Translations under genes and position numbers: made by a program
Shown here: positions 4,379-5,271 of the stretch, one piece after another
Position numbering within the stretch: the stretch's first letter is position 1
How the letters are laid out: every line of letters starts with the position of its first letter
Assembly (NCBI GenBank): GCA_021160885.1
Contig: JAGHBR010000399.1
Span: 1-5,271 of the forward strand
Length of the DNA: 5,271 nucleotides
Direction of reading: 5' to 3'
DNA from: Caldisericaceae bacterium
Lineage (GTDB): Bacteria; Calditrichota; Calditrichia; Calditrichales; Calditrichaceae
Notes under the pieces: generated by a model
What the model was told of the DNA's origin: nothing
What the model saw: only the letters and a program-made list of their open reading frames with translations
Databases searched by the model: none

Positions 4379-4967
4379 GCGCAGTTTTTTTCATCTTCAT
4401 TAAGTTTATTGAGTTCTCGAAGGCGATGCGGACATTCACGATTACCGCACTTGTAGATAGATATTTCAGGCGATTGCTTCCAGAGAAAGAGAGCATGATT
4501 ACAATAGGGGCAGTAATATTTGGATTTATCTTTTTTAAATTGTGGTTTGATTGGAAAGGTATTAAGGCAAACTTTGCATTTGAGTTGTGAGCGTTTTTTA
4601 CCGTCATTAAAGTAGATATACTGATGTGGTGCATTGCAGTGAGGACAACGGATAGCTTGAGGGGCAAGATTATTTTTGTTTGTATGTTTAACCGGCTTTA
4701 ATGGTTTGCCATGTTCTTTAAAGTACTGATTTAAGAGTTCTTTGTAATTGAGCTTAGGCGCAGGCTTAGAAAGTTCAACTGCTTCTAAAGGAGCCAGAGG
4801 ATCGACTTTAAAATCTCGATAATTAGGATGTTTTTCTTTAAAATCGTCTCTGGGCTTTAGATCAGAATATTTATCTTGCAGGATGAGGTTAATCTTATGT
4901 ATAAGTTCAAGGAGTTCTTGACGATTGAACTTTTTGCAAAGCCAGATAATTTACGAAATTTTAACAT
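4309..4967 (-). pseudogene. Transposase orfA, double zinc-ribbon part, frame-shifted near its start
   Basis: From about 4950 to the TGA at 4311-4309 one open frame encodes a helical region, a Pro-rich linker and two zinc ribbons: CPHC (4647-4636) with CKVC (4578-4567), then CPYC (4512-4501) with CGNREC (4449-4432). Such ribbons bind DNA ends in InsA-like proteins. This frame has no ATG, GTG or TTG start. A good start exists at ATG 4967 with AGAGGA (4980-4975) seven bases before it, but it is in a different frame and stops after 36 codons (4859-4857). A -1 step in the A5 run at 4935-4931 joins MLKFRKLSGFAK to KFNRQELLELIHK. So orfA is either broken by loss of one A, read through a second recoding site, or affected by a homopolymer sequencing error. 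Its last 70 bases overlap orfB. It is labelled pseudogene only because of the start-proximal shift. Confidence 0.65.
4384..4390 (-). promoter_or_regulatory. Slippery heptamer A AAA AAC for -1 frameshifting into orfB
   Basis: Read in the zinc-ribbon frame the codons are GAA AAA AAC TGC, which places A AAA AAC in the X XXY YYZ phase needed for simultaneous -1 slippage. Slipping continues as CTG CGC ATG GAA, the orfB frame. IS1 uses the same A6C motif for its InsAB' transposase. A short hairpin is possible just downstream (TGCG/CGCA with inner GGA/TCC). Function is inferred. Confidence 0.6.
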
Positions 4968-5035
4968 TGGCTTGTCCTCTATTTAGTCAAACATGGGACA
5001 TGTCTCTGCCCTTTTTAGGGGGAGGACAAGCCAAT
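4966..5035 (-). promoter_or_regulatory. Hairpin burying the transposase ribosome site and start codon
   Basis: ATTGGCTTGTCCTC (4966-4979) and GAGGACAAGCCAAT (5022-5035) form a perfect 14-bp inverted repeat. In minus-strand mRNA the 3' arm contains the Shine-Dalgarno AGAGGA (all but its first base) and two bases of the AUG at 4967. Transcripts entering from outside contain both arms and should hide the start. A transcript from the element's own promoter (expected start near 5027) would lack more than half of the 5' arm, leaving it translatable. Confidence 0.75.
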
Positions 5036-5062
5036 TTTAGGTAAGTAAATAATAATATTCAA
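5034..5062 (-). promoter_or_regulatory. Internal promoter of the transposase
   Basis: On the minus strand TTGAAT (5062-5057) and TAAAAT (5039-5034) are exactly 17 bases apart. Transcription would begin near 5027, inside the distal arm of the hairpin at 4966-5035. Confidence 0.55.
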
Positions 5063-5083
5063 ATTAAAATGTAAAATATTTAA

Positions 5084-5099
5084 AAACTTTTGACACTAC
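5084..5099 (-). repeat. Right terminal inverted repeat of the insertion sequence
   Basis: Reverse complement of 3283-3298 over all 16 bases. It is the transposase-proximal end, 22 bases outside the predicted -35 element. Confidence 0.88.
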
Positions 5100-5124
5100 A
5101 TAATTTTTTGAAAGGAGGTAAATT

Positions 5125-5271
5125 ATGTTCGGCATAAGAATGTTTCATCATGGACATGGCTGCAAAGGCTGGCACTATGGGATGCCATGGGGCACTGACT
5201 TTTACCAGCTTTTCGACGAACTGGAGGCCTTAAAGCTTTACCGCGAGCGGCTTGAATTGCGCGCTAAAGAG
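5125..5271 (+). CDS. Small Met/His/Gly-rich head, coiled-coil protein, paralogue of 2333-2536 (3' end beyond window)
   Basis: Forty-nine codons are visible before the window ends. The head (MFGIRMFHHGHGCKGWHYGM, residues 1-20) is rich in His, Met and Gly and has one Cys; residues 32 onward (DELEALKLYRERLELRAKE) match the tail of the 67-residue protein almost word for word. It therefore belongs to the same family, with a more metal-ligand-like head. AAAGGAGGT (5111-5119) is a very strong ribosome site with normal spacing. The insertion sequence ends 25 bases before the start codon, so the gene's own promoter and operator at 3196-3241 are now 1.9 kb away. Expression now depends on read-through of the element, on a promoter at its end, or is lost. 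Confidence 0.8.
   Translation, partial: MFGIRMFHHGHGCKGWHYGMPWGTDFYQLFDELEALKLYRERLELRAKE

Larger units (their letters stand above)
3283..5099 (-). mobile_element. Insertion sequence, 1,817 bp, two-part zinc-ribbon/DDE transposase
   Basis: The element is bounded by 16-bp perfect inverted repeats and carries orfA and orfB on the minus strand plus a 235-base tail after orfB. The catalytic part looks like the rve/IS6-IS240 type of DDE domain, whereas the two-frame layout with an InsA-like zinc-ribbon part and an A6C slippery site recalls IS1; I do not assign a named family. It sits in the leader of the gene at 5125, downstream of its promoter. The flanks (ending GGATTATTG on the left, starting ATAATTTTT on the right) show no direct repeat, so a target duplication is absent or lost. 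Confidence 0.88.

Noticed and set aside
4356..4667. 103-codon minus-strand frame over the zinc-ribbon region
   Set aside because: Shadow frame; the overlapping frame encodes the paired CxxC ribbons.
1..5271. CRISPR arrays, tRNA or rRNA genes
   Set aside because: No regularly spaced direct repeats and no cloverleaf or rRNA-like stretches seen on either strand.

Overview
The window looks like a piece of an AT-leaning bacterial chromosome from an anaerobe-like gene neighbourhood. Every gene has a clear Shine-Dalgarno sequence, promoters resemble the sigma-70 type, and terminators are hairpin plus U-tract. The mix of an ArsR-family regulator, a NifX/NifB-type Nitro_FeMo-Co protein, a BASS/ACR3-type permease and tiny Met/Gly-rich proteins is typical of anaerobic or thermophilic lineages. 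I cannot name the organism from sequence alone; a Calditrichota-like bacterium is a guess only.

Region 1 (about 1-3250) is a compact plus-strand cassette of four transcription units. Unit A is a cysteine-free ArsR-family repressor (231-569) followed by a small dinitrogenase-cofactor-type protein with a histidine-rich loop (602-1021), closed by a GNRA-loop terminator. Unit B is a ten-helix BASS/ACR3-superfamily permease (1296-2309) plus a 67-residue Met/Gly-rich head with coiled-coil tail (2333-2536), closed by a second terminator. Unit C is a secreted PepSY-like protein (2651-3142). Unit D starts at a good promoter (3196-3225); its first gene (5125-5271, cut by the window edge) is a paralogue of the 67-residue protein. 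In front of each unit lies a copy or variant of the same dyad, TTGCA-N6-TGCAA. At units A and D it sits directly downstream of a recognisable -10 element. The simplest reading is a local, autoregulated ArsR regulon in which all units answer to the repressor at 231-569. The inducer is unknown.

Region 2 (3283-5099) is a 1,817-bp insertion sequence lying in the leader of unit D, between its promoter/operator and the start codon. It has 16-bp perfect terminal inverted repeats. On the minus strand it carries a two-part transposase: orfA with two zinc ribbons, and orfB with a DDE catalytic domain. The two overlap at an in-frame A AAA AAC slippery heptamer. A second -1 shift in an A5 run near the start of orfA means the copy either uses two recoding events or is partly decayed. 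The transposase start site is buried in a 14-bp stem whose distal arm overlaps the element's own promoter, a layout that would silence translation from read-through transcripts. The tail of the element carries a long nested palindrome (3333-3461).

Taken together, the first 3.2 kb may be a small metal- or cluster-responsive system (regulator, soluble cofactor-type carrier, permease, secreted protein and two tiny Met/His-rich proteins) that has been physically interrupted by an insertion sequence with two layers of expression control.
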